Of a stretch of 24,901 nt of DNA, positions 1-8,021 are shown one piece after another (within the stretch, counting starts at the first letter, position 1; every line of letters begins with the position of its first letter). Under the pieces are notes generated by a model, which was not told the DNA's origin, searched no databases, and saw nothing but the letters and a program-made list of their open reading frames with translations. This stretch comes from CAZRIE01 sp964600075. Its GTDB lineage: Bacteria > Bacteroidota > Bacteroidia > Flavobacteriales > Flavobacteriaceae. The position numbers were made by a program, and so were the translations under genes. The stretch spans positions 1 through 24,901 of the forward strand of contig CAZRIE010000061.1 of NCBI GenBank assembly GCA_964600075.1. Direction: 5' to 3'.

Positions 1-96
1 TAAACTTCTTTATATCGTTTGGTATAGACCATTATCTAAATTAAATGCCCATTATGGGCTTTCATAGTTACAAATAATCGCCATATGCTTGGAAAT

Positions 97-1473
97 ATGA
101 ACACAATAAAGCTACTACAGCTAGTTTTTTACCTCCTAATTCCTGGCTTGGTAGTGGGTATGCAGATTACTGAAAAGGAACAAAAGGAAGGTAAACCGAA
201 TATCTTGTTCATCTTTACCGATGATCAAGGCTATCACGATGTTTCGTATTATGGTACTCAAGATATTCGAACTCCTAATATTGACAACATCGCTTCCTCG
301 GGAATGCGGTTCGATAATTTTTACGCCAACTCTACGGTCTGTTCGCCTACGCGGGCGGCACTCTTAACAGGTAGATATCAAGATCGTGTTGGGGTGCCCG
401 GAGTTATTCGCACCTATCCGGATAATAACTGGGGATATCTAGACCCAAAGGCAACACTGTTGCCCGAGGAGCTAAAAACCGCAGGATACCACACGGCTAT
501 AATCGGAAAATGGCATTTGGGCCTTGAGTCTCCAAATACCCCTACAGAAAGGGGATTCAACTTTTTTCACGGATGGTTGGGCGATATGATGGATGACTAT
601 TGGACACACCGTCGCCACGACATCAACTATATGCGACGCAATGAAGAAATCATCGATCCAGAGGGCCACGCCACTGACCTTTTTACCGATTGGTCCATCG
701 ACTACATAAAAGATCAAGCCAATGATGAGAAACCTTTTTTTCTGTATTTGGCTTATAATGCCCCACACTTTCCGGTGCAACCGCCCCAAGATTGGTTGGA
801 AAAGGTCATGGAAAGGGAAGAAGGTATAGATCTCTCACGGGCCAAACTTGTAGCCTTCATAGAACATATGGATGATGGTATCGGTAAGGTCGTACAAGCC
901 TTAAAAGATAGCGGGCAATACGACAATACGGTAATCGTGTTTAGTAGTGATAATGGTGGTCACCTGCCGAGCAAAGCAAATAATGGCCCATTACGCGATG
1001 GTAAACAAAGCATGTATGAAGGCGGATTGAAAGTGCCTACCTGTATCAGCTGGCCCGGGAAAATAAAGCAAAAGACTAGTACTGCGAAGTCATTTTTAAC
1101 TATGGATATTTACCCTACTCTTTTAGAGATTGCAGGGTCAAAACCAAAAAACACCATCGAAGGCCAAAGCTTTTATCCCCATCTTTTCGACAGCACGCTA
1201 CCTTACAATGCTAACGACCGTTCTTTTTATTTTGTCCGAAGGGAAGGCGGTACCCGTTATGGTGGCCAACCCATTTATGCGATTCGAAAGGGCGATTGGA
1301 AGTTGTTGCAAAACAGTCCGTATGAGGCCTACGAACTTTATAACTTGAGCAAGGATCCGCTCGAGCAAAACAATCTGATTAAAGAAGCTCCTGAAAAATA
1401 TAAGGAATTGAATACGATTCTGATGGAGCATATTCAAGTCGGCGGTCAAACCCCATGGCAAAAAGGGAAGTAG
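97..1473 (+). CDS. secreted formylglycine-dependent sulfatase (arylsulfatase A-like, S1 family)
   Basis: A type I sulfatase of 458 aa, which hydrolyses sulfate esters, most likely on algal polysaccharides or glycans in the periplasm or outside the cell. The active-site signature CSPTRAALLTGR is complete. Cys82 is the residue converted to formylglycine and Arg86 follows it. Other visible family residues are the metal-binding Asp42-Asp43 in FTDDQG, Lys138/His140 in GKWHLG, His224 in NAPHFP, Asp285-Asn286 in SSDNGG and Lys303. I chose ATG 97 over ATG 85 because it places a clean signal peptide (MNTIKLL then a hydrophobic stretch) at the N terminus. Starting at 85 adds only four residues. Length is normal for the family. 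The acylase gene follows 25 bp downstream on the same strand, so the two may be co-transcribed. Substrate cannot be read from the sequence. An anaerobic-type or Cys-type sulfatase-maturating enzyme must be encoded elsewhere. Confidence 0.93.
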   Translation: MNTIKLLQLVFYLLIPGLVVGMQITEKEQKEGKPNILFIFTDDQGYHDVSYYGTQDIRTPNIDNIASSGMRFDNFYANSTVCSPTRAALLTGRYQDRVGVPGVIRTYPDNNWGYLDPKATLLPEELKTAGYHTAIIGKWHLGLESPNTPTERGFNFFHGWLGDMMDDYWTHRRHDINYMRRNEEIIDPEGHATDLFTDWSIDYIKDQANDEKPFFLYLAYNAPHFPVQPPQDWLEKVMEREEGIDLSRAKLVAFIEHMDDGIGKVVQALKDSGQYDNTVIVFSSDNGGHLPSKANNGPLRDGKQSMYEGGLKVPTCISWPGKIKQKTSTAKSFLTMDIYPTLLEIAGSKPKNTIEGQSFYPHLFDSTLPYNANDRSFYFVRREGGTRYGGQPIYAIRKGDWKLLQNSPYEAYELYNLSKDPLEQNNLIKEAPEKYKELNTILMEHIQVGGQTPWQKGK

Positions 1474-1498
1474 TCACATTATTAAACAAACAACAAAA

Positions 1499-3703
1499 AT
1501 GAAATATTGCTACCTACTGATAGTGCTCGGTTTTTTAAGTTGTACCTCTGAAATAAAACCTGAGGGCGATTTCGAACGCTGGCAGACGCTGGCCGAAAAT
1601 GTGACCATTATTCGTGATGATTTTGGCGTGCCTCATATCTATGGCAAAACTGATGCCGATGCTGTATTTGGATTGCTCTATGCCCAATGCGAAGACGATT
1701 TCAATCGCGTAGAGCAAAACTATATTTGGGCTACAGGGCGTTTGGCAGAAGTTGAGGGCGAAGATGCACTGTATAGCGATTTACGAGCCAAACTTTTTAT
1801 GACCGAAGATGAGGCAAAGGCGAATTACGAGAAAAGTCCCGAATGGCTAAAAAAGCTTTGCGAAGCTTTTGCAGATGGTATCAATTTCTATTTGCACACC
1901 CATCCGGAAGTGAAGCCGAAACTGTTGACCCATTTTGAACCGTGGATGCCGATGTATTTTAGTGAAGGCTCTATTGGGGGAGATATCGAGCGTATTTCTA
2001 CTGAAAAGCTAAAAGCTTTGTACGAAAGTGGAATGCCTAATAAAACTCATGATTTTCTGCGAGAGCAAAAGGAAAATCATAAAAATAAAGAAGTATTGGA
2101 AGAACCTCAAGGCTCGAACGGCATTGCTATTTCCGGAAAACTGACGAAATCGGGAAGTCCGATATTACTTATCAATCCGCATACCTCGTTTTATTTTCGT
2201 GGCGAAGTACATGTCGTAAGTGAAGAAGGTCTGAATGCCTATGGAGCCGTAACTTGGGGCCAGTTTTTCGTTTACCAAGGCTTCAACGAAAAAACGGGCT
2301 GGATGCATACTTCCACCTATACTGATGTCATGGATGAGTTCATTGAAAAAACCATGGTTGCTGAAGGAGATGATAAGGTTTTTTATCAGTATGGGGAAGA
2401 ACTAAGGTCTATTGAAACTTCGGAAATTGTTTTAAATTATAAAGAAGGCGACAGCACCAAGGAGAAAATTTTTCCGGCCTATCGAACTCACCATGGTCCC
2501 ATAACGCATTTGGAAAAAGGCCAATGGACAGCTTCTGCCATGATGTGGGAACCCGTTAAAGCCTTGGAGCAGTCTTTTATTCGTACAAAACAAGAGGGGT
2601 ATAAAGGTTTTCGTGAGATGATGGACATACGTACCAACTCATCGAACAATACGGTTTATGCCGATACCGAGGGAAACATAGCCTATTTCCATGGAAATTT
2701 TATTCCGAAACGAGATACGATTTTTAATTATTCGAAGCCTGTTGACGGTAGTAACCCCAAGACCGATTGGCAAGGTTTGCATACCGTCGATGAGAATATT
2801 CTATTGCGCAACCCTGAGAACGGTTGGTTGCAGAATTGCAATTCTACACCTTATACGGCCGCATTGGAATTTAGTCCAAAGAAAGATAATTATCCGAACT
2901 ATATGTCCATCGACCGAGAGAACTTTCGGGGGGTTCATGCTATAGAATTATTGACTGACCGAGAGGGTTATACCATTGATAGTTTGATTCAATTGGCACA
3001 CGACTCCTACTTGCCGGCATTTAAAGCATTAATTCCAGGACTGGTTTCGGCCTATTATGCCCATCATGATAGAAATCCGAAACTGCAAGGTGCGATGGAT
3101 ATTTTGGCGGAATGGGATTTTAATACCAGCAAGGAATCTATTGCCATGACCTTGGCCCATTTCTACGGGACGCGATATTATGCCCAAGGAAAATATCCCG
3201 AAGGAATGACTCCTATGCAACGTGTTGCATATTGGGGCAACGAATCTTCAGTTGGTGAGCGTATTAAAATTTTTGAAGAGACCTTCGATCAATTGGTTAC
3301 CGATTTCGGTTCTTGGGAAACACCGTGGGGCGAGGTGAACCGCTACCAACGTTTGAACGGCGATATCCGGCAAAATTTTGATGATGCAAAACCGAGTATG
3401 CCCATCGGCTTTGCCTCTGGCCGTTGGGGTGCTTTAGCCGCTTATGGCACTAGCTATGATAACAATACCAAAAAAATATACGGTACCCGGGGAAACAGTT
3501 TCGCAGCTGTGGTAGAATTCGGGGAGAAGGTGAAAGCCAAAAGCATTTTGGCAGGAGGTCAAAACGGAAACCCAAAATCCTCTCATTTTGATGACCAGAC
3601 AAAAAAGTATGCTGATATGGAGTGGAAGGATGTTCCCTATTATAAAGAGGATGTTCTAAAAAGAGCGAAAGAAACCTATCGACCAGGACAAAGGAATCCC
3701 TGA
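1499..3703 (+). CDS. penicillin acylase family lipoprotein (Ntn-hydrolase; possible AHL or N-acyl amide acylase)
   Basis: A 734-aa Ntn-hydrolase of the penicillin G acylase/AHL acylase (PvdQ/QuiP-like) family, which cleaves amide bonds of N-acylated substrates. The N terminus carries a lipobox ending at Cys15 (GFLSC), so the protein is probably lipid-anchored. The alpha-chain motif IIRDDFGVPHIYG (about 37-49) is typical. The autoproteolytic site is Gly205-Ser206-Asn207 in QGSNGIAISG, with Ser206 expected to become the free N-terminal nucleophile of the beta chain. The following NPHTSF stretch (226-231) is also conserved in the family. The C-terminal region keeps RGNSF, seen in many AHL acylase relatives. 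Length fits the family. The substrate is unknown: bacterial signal quenching, N-acyl amino acid or lipid degradation and beta-lactam side-chain removal are all possible. It lies 25 bp after the sulfatase and is convergent with 3778-4431. Confidence 0.9.
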   Translation: MKYCYLLIVLGFLSCTSEIKPEGDFERWQTLAENVTIIRDDFGVPHIYGKTDADAVFGLLYAQCEDDFNRVEQNYIWATGRLAEVEGEDALYSDLRAKLFMTEDEAKANYEKSPEWLKKLCEAFADGINFYLHTHPEVKPKLLTHFEPWMPMYFSEGSIGGDIERISTEKLKALYESGMPNKTHDFLREQKENHKNKEVLEEPQGSNGIAISGKLTKSGSPILLINPHTSFYFRGEVHVVSEEGLNAYGAVTWGQFFVYQGFNEKTGWMHTSTYTDVMDEFIEKTMVAEGDDKVFYQYGEELRSIETSEIVLNYKEGDSTKEKIFPAYRTHHGPITHLEKGQWTASAMMWEPVKALEQSFIRTKQEGYKGFREMMDIRTNSSNNTVYADTEGNIAYFHGNFIPKRDTIFNYSKPVDGSNPKTDWQGLHTVDENILLRNPENGWLQNCNSTPYTAALEFSPKKDNYPNYMSIDRENFRGVHAIELLTDREGYTIDSLIQLAHDSYLPAFKALIPGLVSAYYAHHDRNPKLQGAMDILAEWDFNTSKESIAMTLAHFYGTRYYAQGKYPEGMTPMQRVAYWGNESSVGERIKIFEETFDQLVTDFGSWETPWGEVNRYQRLNGDIRQNFDDAKPSMPIGFASGRWGALAAYGTSYDNNTKKIYGTRGNSFAAVVEFGEKVKAKSILAGGQNGNPKSSHFDDQTKKYADMEWKDVPYYKEDVLKRAKETYRPGQRNP

Positions 3704-3777
3704 TTTAGCAATGGCATAATATAAAAATTGACTGATTAGAAATCGGCTCTGGAGCGCGTTCCCGCTTTTGAACTTGT

Positions 3778-4431
3778 TTACTCTTTAGTAATAATCAAAG
3801 TAGCCTTCGATCCCGTAGACAATAACCATTTGTTGGCATAAATCAACTCGCCTTTATCGTCATAGACGTTTATTTGGGCAGTATTTGGTGGCGAAGAACC
3901 CACGTTCAACGCTTCAAATTCGATACGATTAAACCCTTTTTTCAAATCTACGTTGACGCCTTTAAAAGAGCCTGTAAGTAGAATATTCGGATCGGCAAGT
4001 TTTTCGTTGACATAGATTTTAACACGGTCGCCATCGACGAATTCATGATCGCGACAAACAATACCCACAAATGTACCATTGCTCTTAACATCACCCAGAT
4101 ACATATCGGCAAAATGTTGTTTTGAACCTTCTTTTGGTGCCCTAGGACCTGCTTTCGGGTCAATTTTCATACCTGTGCCCGCTTGTACAAGTTCTCGGTC
4201 ATCTATCATTTTGACTGGATTTCTCTTTGTCATATCGATGCCGACCTCAGGGTTGTTGTTGACCACTGAGGGTATTCTTAAAGAAGTGCCTTGGTTAGGT
4301 TGTTTGGTGTTGTCTATTTTGTTGGCCGCATCGATTTTTAAAGACTTCCTAGTAGGAATATCGGTCTGTGCCATCCCCGAAAGGGAAAACAGTAGAAATG
4401 CGAACGATAGTATCAAATAGTCTTTGTACAT
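3778..4431 (-). CDS. small secreted protein of unknown function
   Basis: A 217-aa protein with no function I can name. I start it at the ATG at 4431 (MYKDYLILSFAFLLFSLSGMAQ), which gives a standard signal peptide with cleavage after AQ. The longer frame from 4473 adds 14 residues in front of a second hydrophobic stretch and is less likely. After the signal comes a low-complexity polar segment rich in Lys, Asn and Pro (mature residues about 1-85). It is followed by a C-terminal domain of about 110 aa with alternating hydrophobic residues (FVGIVCRDHEFVDGD, VKIYVNEKL, INVYDDKGEL) that suggests a beta-sandwich. Proteins of this look are common as conserved secreted hypotheticals in flavobacteria. 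It lies 59 bp downstream of the SGNH hydrolase on the same strand, so they may share a transcript. Confidence 0.75.
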   Translation of the reverse strand: MYKDYLILSFAFLLFSLSGMAQTDIPTRKSLKIDAANKIDNTKQPNQGTSLRIPSVVNNNPEVGIDMTKRNPVKMIDDRELVQAGTGMKIDPKAGPRAPKEGSKQHFADMYLGDVKSNGTFVGIVCRDHEFVDGDRVKIYVNEKLADPNILLTGSFKGVNVDLKKGFNRIEFEALNVGSSPPNTAQINVYDDKGELIYANKWLLSTGSKATLIITKE

Positions 4432-4490
4432 GAATCTATAAAATCGGAATAAAGATAGCAAATACCCTGCCATGCGGACTTAACGCTATG

Positions 4491-5234
4491 TTAAAACGTT
4501 AAATTTCCGAAAATCGTATCGGCAATCAATTGGTGTCCCTTTTGATTCGGATGAATGGGATCTTTGTCATAACATTCCTCTTGATTCTCTAGCAATGGCG
4601 AATGGATATCTATTTCCGCCTTTGCAAAAGGGTGTTGCATTTCTAAGATAATGCGTTTGAATTCCAGTAAGACCTCGGTATCGTATTTCGGATAAGGATT
4701 TTTGTAGCCATACGCTAAATCACCACTTAAATTCGACAAAGGTGCCGCCTCCAAAGCCAATGGTGGTGGGGTTAACAAAATGGCGCCAATATCACGTTGA
4801 CGCATTTTTTCCAAAAAAGAATATACGCCGATTTTGAAGCTATTAAAAAGTTTTTCGGAAGGTTTGCCATAAATTCCATCATTAATTCCATAACAGAAGA
4901 GGGCCATATCAATGGGAGTTTCATCTAGAAGGTCGTCCAGGCGTTCGAAGAGATAAGGTCGAGGACCGGGGTGGTCTTTTTCGGTCAGTCCCGAAACTGT
5001 CTCGCTACTTTTCCCGTAGTTCAAGAACTTAAGGTTCAGGTCGGAGCGGTCTTGGTCGAATTTAGCTTGGAGCATTTCTACATAACCGTTTCCACCCGCG
5101 AATGTGATACTATCACCGAAGCACCCGACCACCTTGTTCTTTTGAATCTTTGATTTATTTCCATCCAAACATGCTACCAAACTGCTTCCTGCCAAGGCGA
5201 TTGCCGAACGGTTGATAAATTGTCTCCTATTCAT
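4491..5234 (-). CDS. SGNH/GDSL-type esterase lipoprotein
   Basis: A 247-aa SGNH hydrolase, expected to act as an esterase or deacetylase on carbohydrate or lipid esters outside the cytoplasm. Block I is FGDSIT with nucleophile Ser42, block II is LNYGKSS with Gly74, block III is YGIND with Asn118, and block V is DPIHPNQKGH with Asp225 and His228, so the catalytic set is complete. The N terminus MNRRQFINRS is Tat-like and is followed by a hydrophobic stretch and a Cys at 22 (LVAC), so it is probably an exported lipoprotein. It lies 118 bp downstream of the broken M19 dipeptidase on the same strand. That gap is large enough for its own promoter, but I found no convincing one. A sugar-ester deacetylase would fit the nearby sulfatase but is only a guess. 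Confidence 0.88.
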   Translation of the reverse strand: MNRRQFINRSAIALAGSSLVACLDGNKSKIQKNKVVGCFGDSITFAGGNGYVEMLQAKFDQDRSDLNLKFLNYGKSSETVSGLTEKDHPGPRPYLFERLDDLLDETPIDMALFCYGINDGIYGKPSEKLFNSFKIGVYSFLEKMRQRDIGAILLTPPPLALEAAPLSNLSGDLAYGYKNPYPKYDTEVLLEFKRIILEMQHPFAKAEIDIHSPLLENQEECYDKDPIHPNQKGHQLIADTIFGNLTF

Positions 5235-5352
5235 GTAATTAACTTAACGCTAATCAAAACTTATAGCGAAACGAAAATACATAAATATCGGTACCTGCTG
5301 AAAAACTAAAGTCAAAATACCCTATTTATAGTCGTGTTGAGAAAAACGATTC

Positions 5353-6425
5353 TTAGTCCCAAGTCTTTTGTAGAAACCGTATAAGATTGCGATGCATAAT
5401 ATTTGTAATTTCTTTTTCGGAATAACCTCTTCTTTCTAGTAGTACAGGAATTTTTTGCAAATCGGCAATCGTATCCAAATCCATTGGCGATTGTTCGGTT
5501 CCAAAACCGCCGTCGAGATCCGTTCCAATACCGACATGAAATGAATTTCCGGCGATTTGACAAATGCGGTCGATATTGTTTAGCATCTGTTCCAATGAAC
5601 AGTTCATTCCCTTTAGGGTTAATTTTCCGCGCACCCAATTTGGCACCATCATCCAAGCATCCAAGCATCCAAGGCTATACCGATCACGGCATTTCGGTTG
5701 AGGAGTTCTTTGATCTGCTCATCGGAAAATTGACGGTTGTGGTCTACTAGGGCCCTGCAATTGTTATAGCTTGCCCAAACAGGTCCTTCATAGACTTTCA
5801 TCATTTCCCAGAAACTCTGATCGCACAAATGGGTGGCATCGAGAATGAGATTCAGCCGTTCGATTTCTTTCAGTAGTTCTTTGCCTTTTCTGCCGATACC
5901 GCCGGTTGAGTCAGTGCCAAAGGCATAAGTACCGGGACCATAATGCGCAGGGCCGATTGCCCGGAGCCCCTGTTCATGTGATTTTTCAAGGTGGTCTAAA
6001 GTAACGATGGAATCGGCACCTTCGAGGCTAAGAATATAGCCGATCGGTTTCTTTTTTTCTTTTGTTTCCCAAAGATTCAAATGGGTTTTAAGCTCTTCAT
6101 TGCTACGGATCTGTACCAGTTCGCCAATTTCCTCCATGGCGCGGTACCATGCCAATTGACCTTGGGTCTGTGCCCATGCCTGATGCGGTGAGTTCCATCC
6201 CGGTAAGGGATTTTCCTTTTTTACGTACCGTGCAATTTGGGTGGCCATGCAAAGACCGATATCCCCTTTGCGCATGGCGTCGAACGAAACCGTATTTTGC
6301 CCACGGTCGGGTTTTTCGGTCATTCCGGATTCGCTTTTTCGGATTTCGTTTACGGACCAAGTCAGGTCACGGTTCCATTCCAAGGCATTCATGGCAAGGT
6401 CTAGATGGGCATCGAAAATAAACAT
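5353..6425 (-). pseudogene. M19 (membrane) dipeptidase, frameshifted by an 8-bp duplication
   Basis: A peptidase M19 (renal dipeptidase-like) gene in two frames. The first 258 codons (6425-5649) run from DAHLDLA (His7, Asp9 as metal ligands) through Glu135 and His199 to ALDAW. The rest (103 codons, 5664-5353) continues in another frame from MMVPNW through VGIGTDLDGGFG to the C terminus. At the junction an 8-base unit is duplicated (5651-5666). Removing one copy restores the frame exactly and gives about 354 aa, the family length. The expected second zinc histidine (SHSN in relatives) is Tyr220 here (codon TAT, 5766-5768), a second sign of lost activity. M19 enzymes release C-terminal D-amino acids from dipeptides, which fits the D-amino-acid enzyme 2 bp upstream. 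It is the last gene of the minus-strand unit starting at gntP. Phase variation or a sequencing artefact could explain the duplication, but neither explains Tyr220. Confidence 0.85.
5651..5673. repeat. 8-bp tandem duplication (ATCCAAGC twice plus ATCCAAG) inside the dipeptidase gene
   Basis: ATCCAAGC occurs at 5651-5658 and 5659-5666 and is followed by ATCCAAG at 5667-5673. On the coding strand this is a repeated GGATGCTT. Eight is not a multiple of three, so the extra unit shifts the reading frame and brings in a TGA after WMLG. Loss of one unit gives the continuous reading ALDAWMMVPNW. Confidence 0.9.
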
Positions 6426-6427
6426 CG

Positions 6428-7540
6428 CTATATCGTTATGCTTTGGTTACGCGCGGCAACTTTCCACGAAGTGCTAATTTTCCCCTCGGATACTACTTGA
6501 AGATTTTCGTATTTCGCGACGGTTGGGCAAATATGAATGGGTATAGCATAGACAACATCGCCCACGTGGTACTTTTCGGAGTTTTCACATTCCAAAACCA
6601 AATGTTCCTCACTTTGCCCTTTTTGGGTACAGTCTTCCATTCCGAAGAATTTTACCCTTGGAAAGGGCATTTCAGGGGCAATGGATTTGTGCCCTAAATC
6701 CAAACAAAGTATATTTTTTTCCGGTTTACTGATAATTCGGGTCAGTAGTACGGCAGCGGGTAGAAAATTCATTTCGGGGAACATCCCACCATAGCCGGCA
6801 TCCCAAAGTATGGTTGTTCCGGGGCTTGCTTCAACACCATCACGTTTGGCATGAAACGGAAAGGATGGAGATCCCCCGGCAATAATACTTTTTATGGTAA
6901 TTCCTTTAGATGCAATCTTGTTTTTTAGCCCAGTTATCGATTTAAAAGCTTTGTCACAGGCTTTTTCCCGTTCTGCAGCATCGGTATTTCGAATGTGCCC
7001 GTCGTAGGCGTGTAAGCCTTTCGCTTCGAGGTACGGGTTTTCATCCATCTGTTGATAAAGGTCAACAGCTTTTTCATTGGGGAGTATTCCGGTGCGATGC
7101 ATCCCGTTATTGATATCCATCCAAAGGGAAACAACTACCGATTTTGACTCGGCCATCTCCGCCATGGCTTTTAGAATATGAGGGGTATCGACTAGAGCCG
7201 AAAACTTCGATTCGGGATAGGTTTCCTCCAATTTAAAAAAACGTTCAATATTGGCGCCAACAGGCTGCATAGCCAAAAGTATATCGGGAGCTTTACAAAG
7301 AGCCAATAGTTCGGCTTCGGCTATAGTGGCACATTTAAATTTATAGATGCCCAGTTCTAGCTGCATTTTGATAATTTCTGCTGTTTTATGGGTTTTGATA
7401 TGGGGTCTGAGAAAATCGGTTCCGCCCGCCATTTTAAGCATAGTGCTCATATTGTCGAGAATACGATCAGGATACACCAACAAAGAGGGTGTCAAAAGGG
7501 TTTCGGTATCCTTTATTTCGTACCAGTTTTGATTTTCCAT
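6428..7540 (-). CDS. D-threonine aldolase/D-serine dehydratase-family PLP enzyme
   Basis: A 370-aa fold-type III PLP enzyme of the D-TA/D-serine dehydratase-like group (alanine-racemase N-terminal barrel plus a C-terminal metal-binding domain). The PLP lysine is Lys49 in RPHIKTHK. The PLP-phosphate-binding region follows as AGGSPSFP (221-228). The C-terminal metal site is His336-x-Cys338 in PIHICPT, the pair that binds Zn or Mn in characterised D-serine dehydratases and D-threonine aldolases. Known members cleave D-threonine or D-phenylserine retro-aldol fashion, or dehydrate D-serine or D-threo-3-hydroxyaspartate. Sequence alone does not decide which. It sits 6 bp after ridA and 2 bp before the broken dipeptidase. 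A RidA partner favours a dehydratase that releases a reactive enamine, but this is inference. Confidence 0.9.
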   Translation of the reverse strand: MENQNWYEIKDTETLLTPSLLVYPDRILDNMSTMLKMAGGTDFLRPHIKTHKTAEIIKMQLELGIYKFKCATIAEAELLALCKAPDILLAMQPVGANIERFFKLEETYPESKFSALVDTPHILKAMAEMAESKSVVVSLWMDINNGMHRTGILPNEKAVDLYQQMDENPYLEAKGLHAYDGHIRNTDAAEREKACDKAFKSITGLKNKIASKGITIKSIIAGGSPSFPFHAKRDGVEASPGTTILWDAGYGGMFPEMNFLPAAVLLTRIISKPEKNILCLDLGHKSIAPEMPFPRVKFFGMEDCTQKGQSEEHLVLECENSEKYHVGDVVYAIPIHICPTVAKYENLQVVSEGKISTSWKVAARNQSITI

Positions 7541-7546
7541 CGGCGA

Positions 7547-8011
7547 TCAGTGTAATTCGAACATAGCCTCGATTTCGACCGAGATACCTCCGGGAAGTAT
7601 CATGCCCACCGCACTTCGAACGCCAACGCCATTGTCAGGCCCGAAAATTTCGGCCATAAGTTCACTAAACCCATTGATGACCAACGGTTGGTCGCCAAAA
7701 TCAGGGGCTGAATTCACCATACCCAAGGTCTTTATGATTCTTTTAATCTTATCGACGGACCCAAAATGGGTCTGTATGGTCGAAAGCATTGTTAAACCCA
7801 CTTGGCGCGCGCTCAACTTGGCCTGTTCAAGATTTATGTCATCGCCTGCTCGGCCTTTCATCAGACTTCCATCGGATAACATCGGGCCTTGGCCCGAAAC
7901 ATACAGGAAATTATCGATGACCATGACGGGTTTGTATAATCCGGCCGGTGGCGGCGCAGGGGGTAGTTGCAGACCCAAAGTTTTTATAATTTCAGAAGGT
8001 AAATTGCTCAT
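7547..8011 (-). CDS. RidA-family enamine/imine deaminase
   Basis: A 154-aa RidA (YjgF/YER057c/UK114) family protein, slightly longer than the classical 128 aa because of an N-terminal extension (LPPAPPPAG). RidA proteins hydrolyse 2-aminoacrylate and related enamines made by PLP dehydratases. The key arginine corresponding to E. coli RidA Arg105 is present as Arg132 in VRSAVG. The Glu120 equivalent is Glu146 in SVEIEAMF, so the active site looks competent. It lies 10 bp after the gntP gene and 6 bp before the D-TA-like enzyme. Its likely job is to detoxify or finish the product of that PLP enzyme. Confidence 0.92.
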   Translation of the reverse strand: MSNLPSEIIKTLGLQLPPAPPPAGLYKPVMVIDNFLYVSGQGPMLSDGSLMKGRAGDDINLEQAKLSARQVGLTMLSTIQTHFGSVDKIKRIIKTLGMVNSAPDFGDQPLVINGFSELMAEIFGPDNGVGVRSAVGMILPGGISVEIEAMFELH

Positions 8012-8021
8012 AATATTTGAA

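Noticed and set aside
1..96. Tail of an upstream gene or promoter before the sulfatase
   Set aside because: Too little sequence, no clear coding frame and no promoter pair with proper spacing.
472..789. 105-aa open frame on the minus strand inside the sulfatase gene
   Set aside because: It lies wholly within the sulfatase coding region, has no family motif and is a frame shadow.
3704..3777. Terminator between the convergent acylase and secreted-protein genes
   Set aside because: I found only short imperfect pairings and no T-run on either strand.
4432..4473. Upstream ATG extension of the small secreted protein
   Set aside because: It adds a second hydrophobic stretch before a complete signal peptide starting at 4431.
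5312..5668. 118-aa minus-strand open frame over the dipeptidase C terminus
   Set aside because: It is a different frame from the clear M19 C-terminal match (5353-5664) and has no sensible motif.
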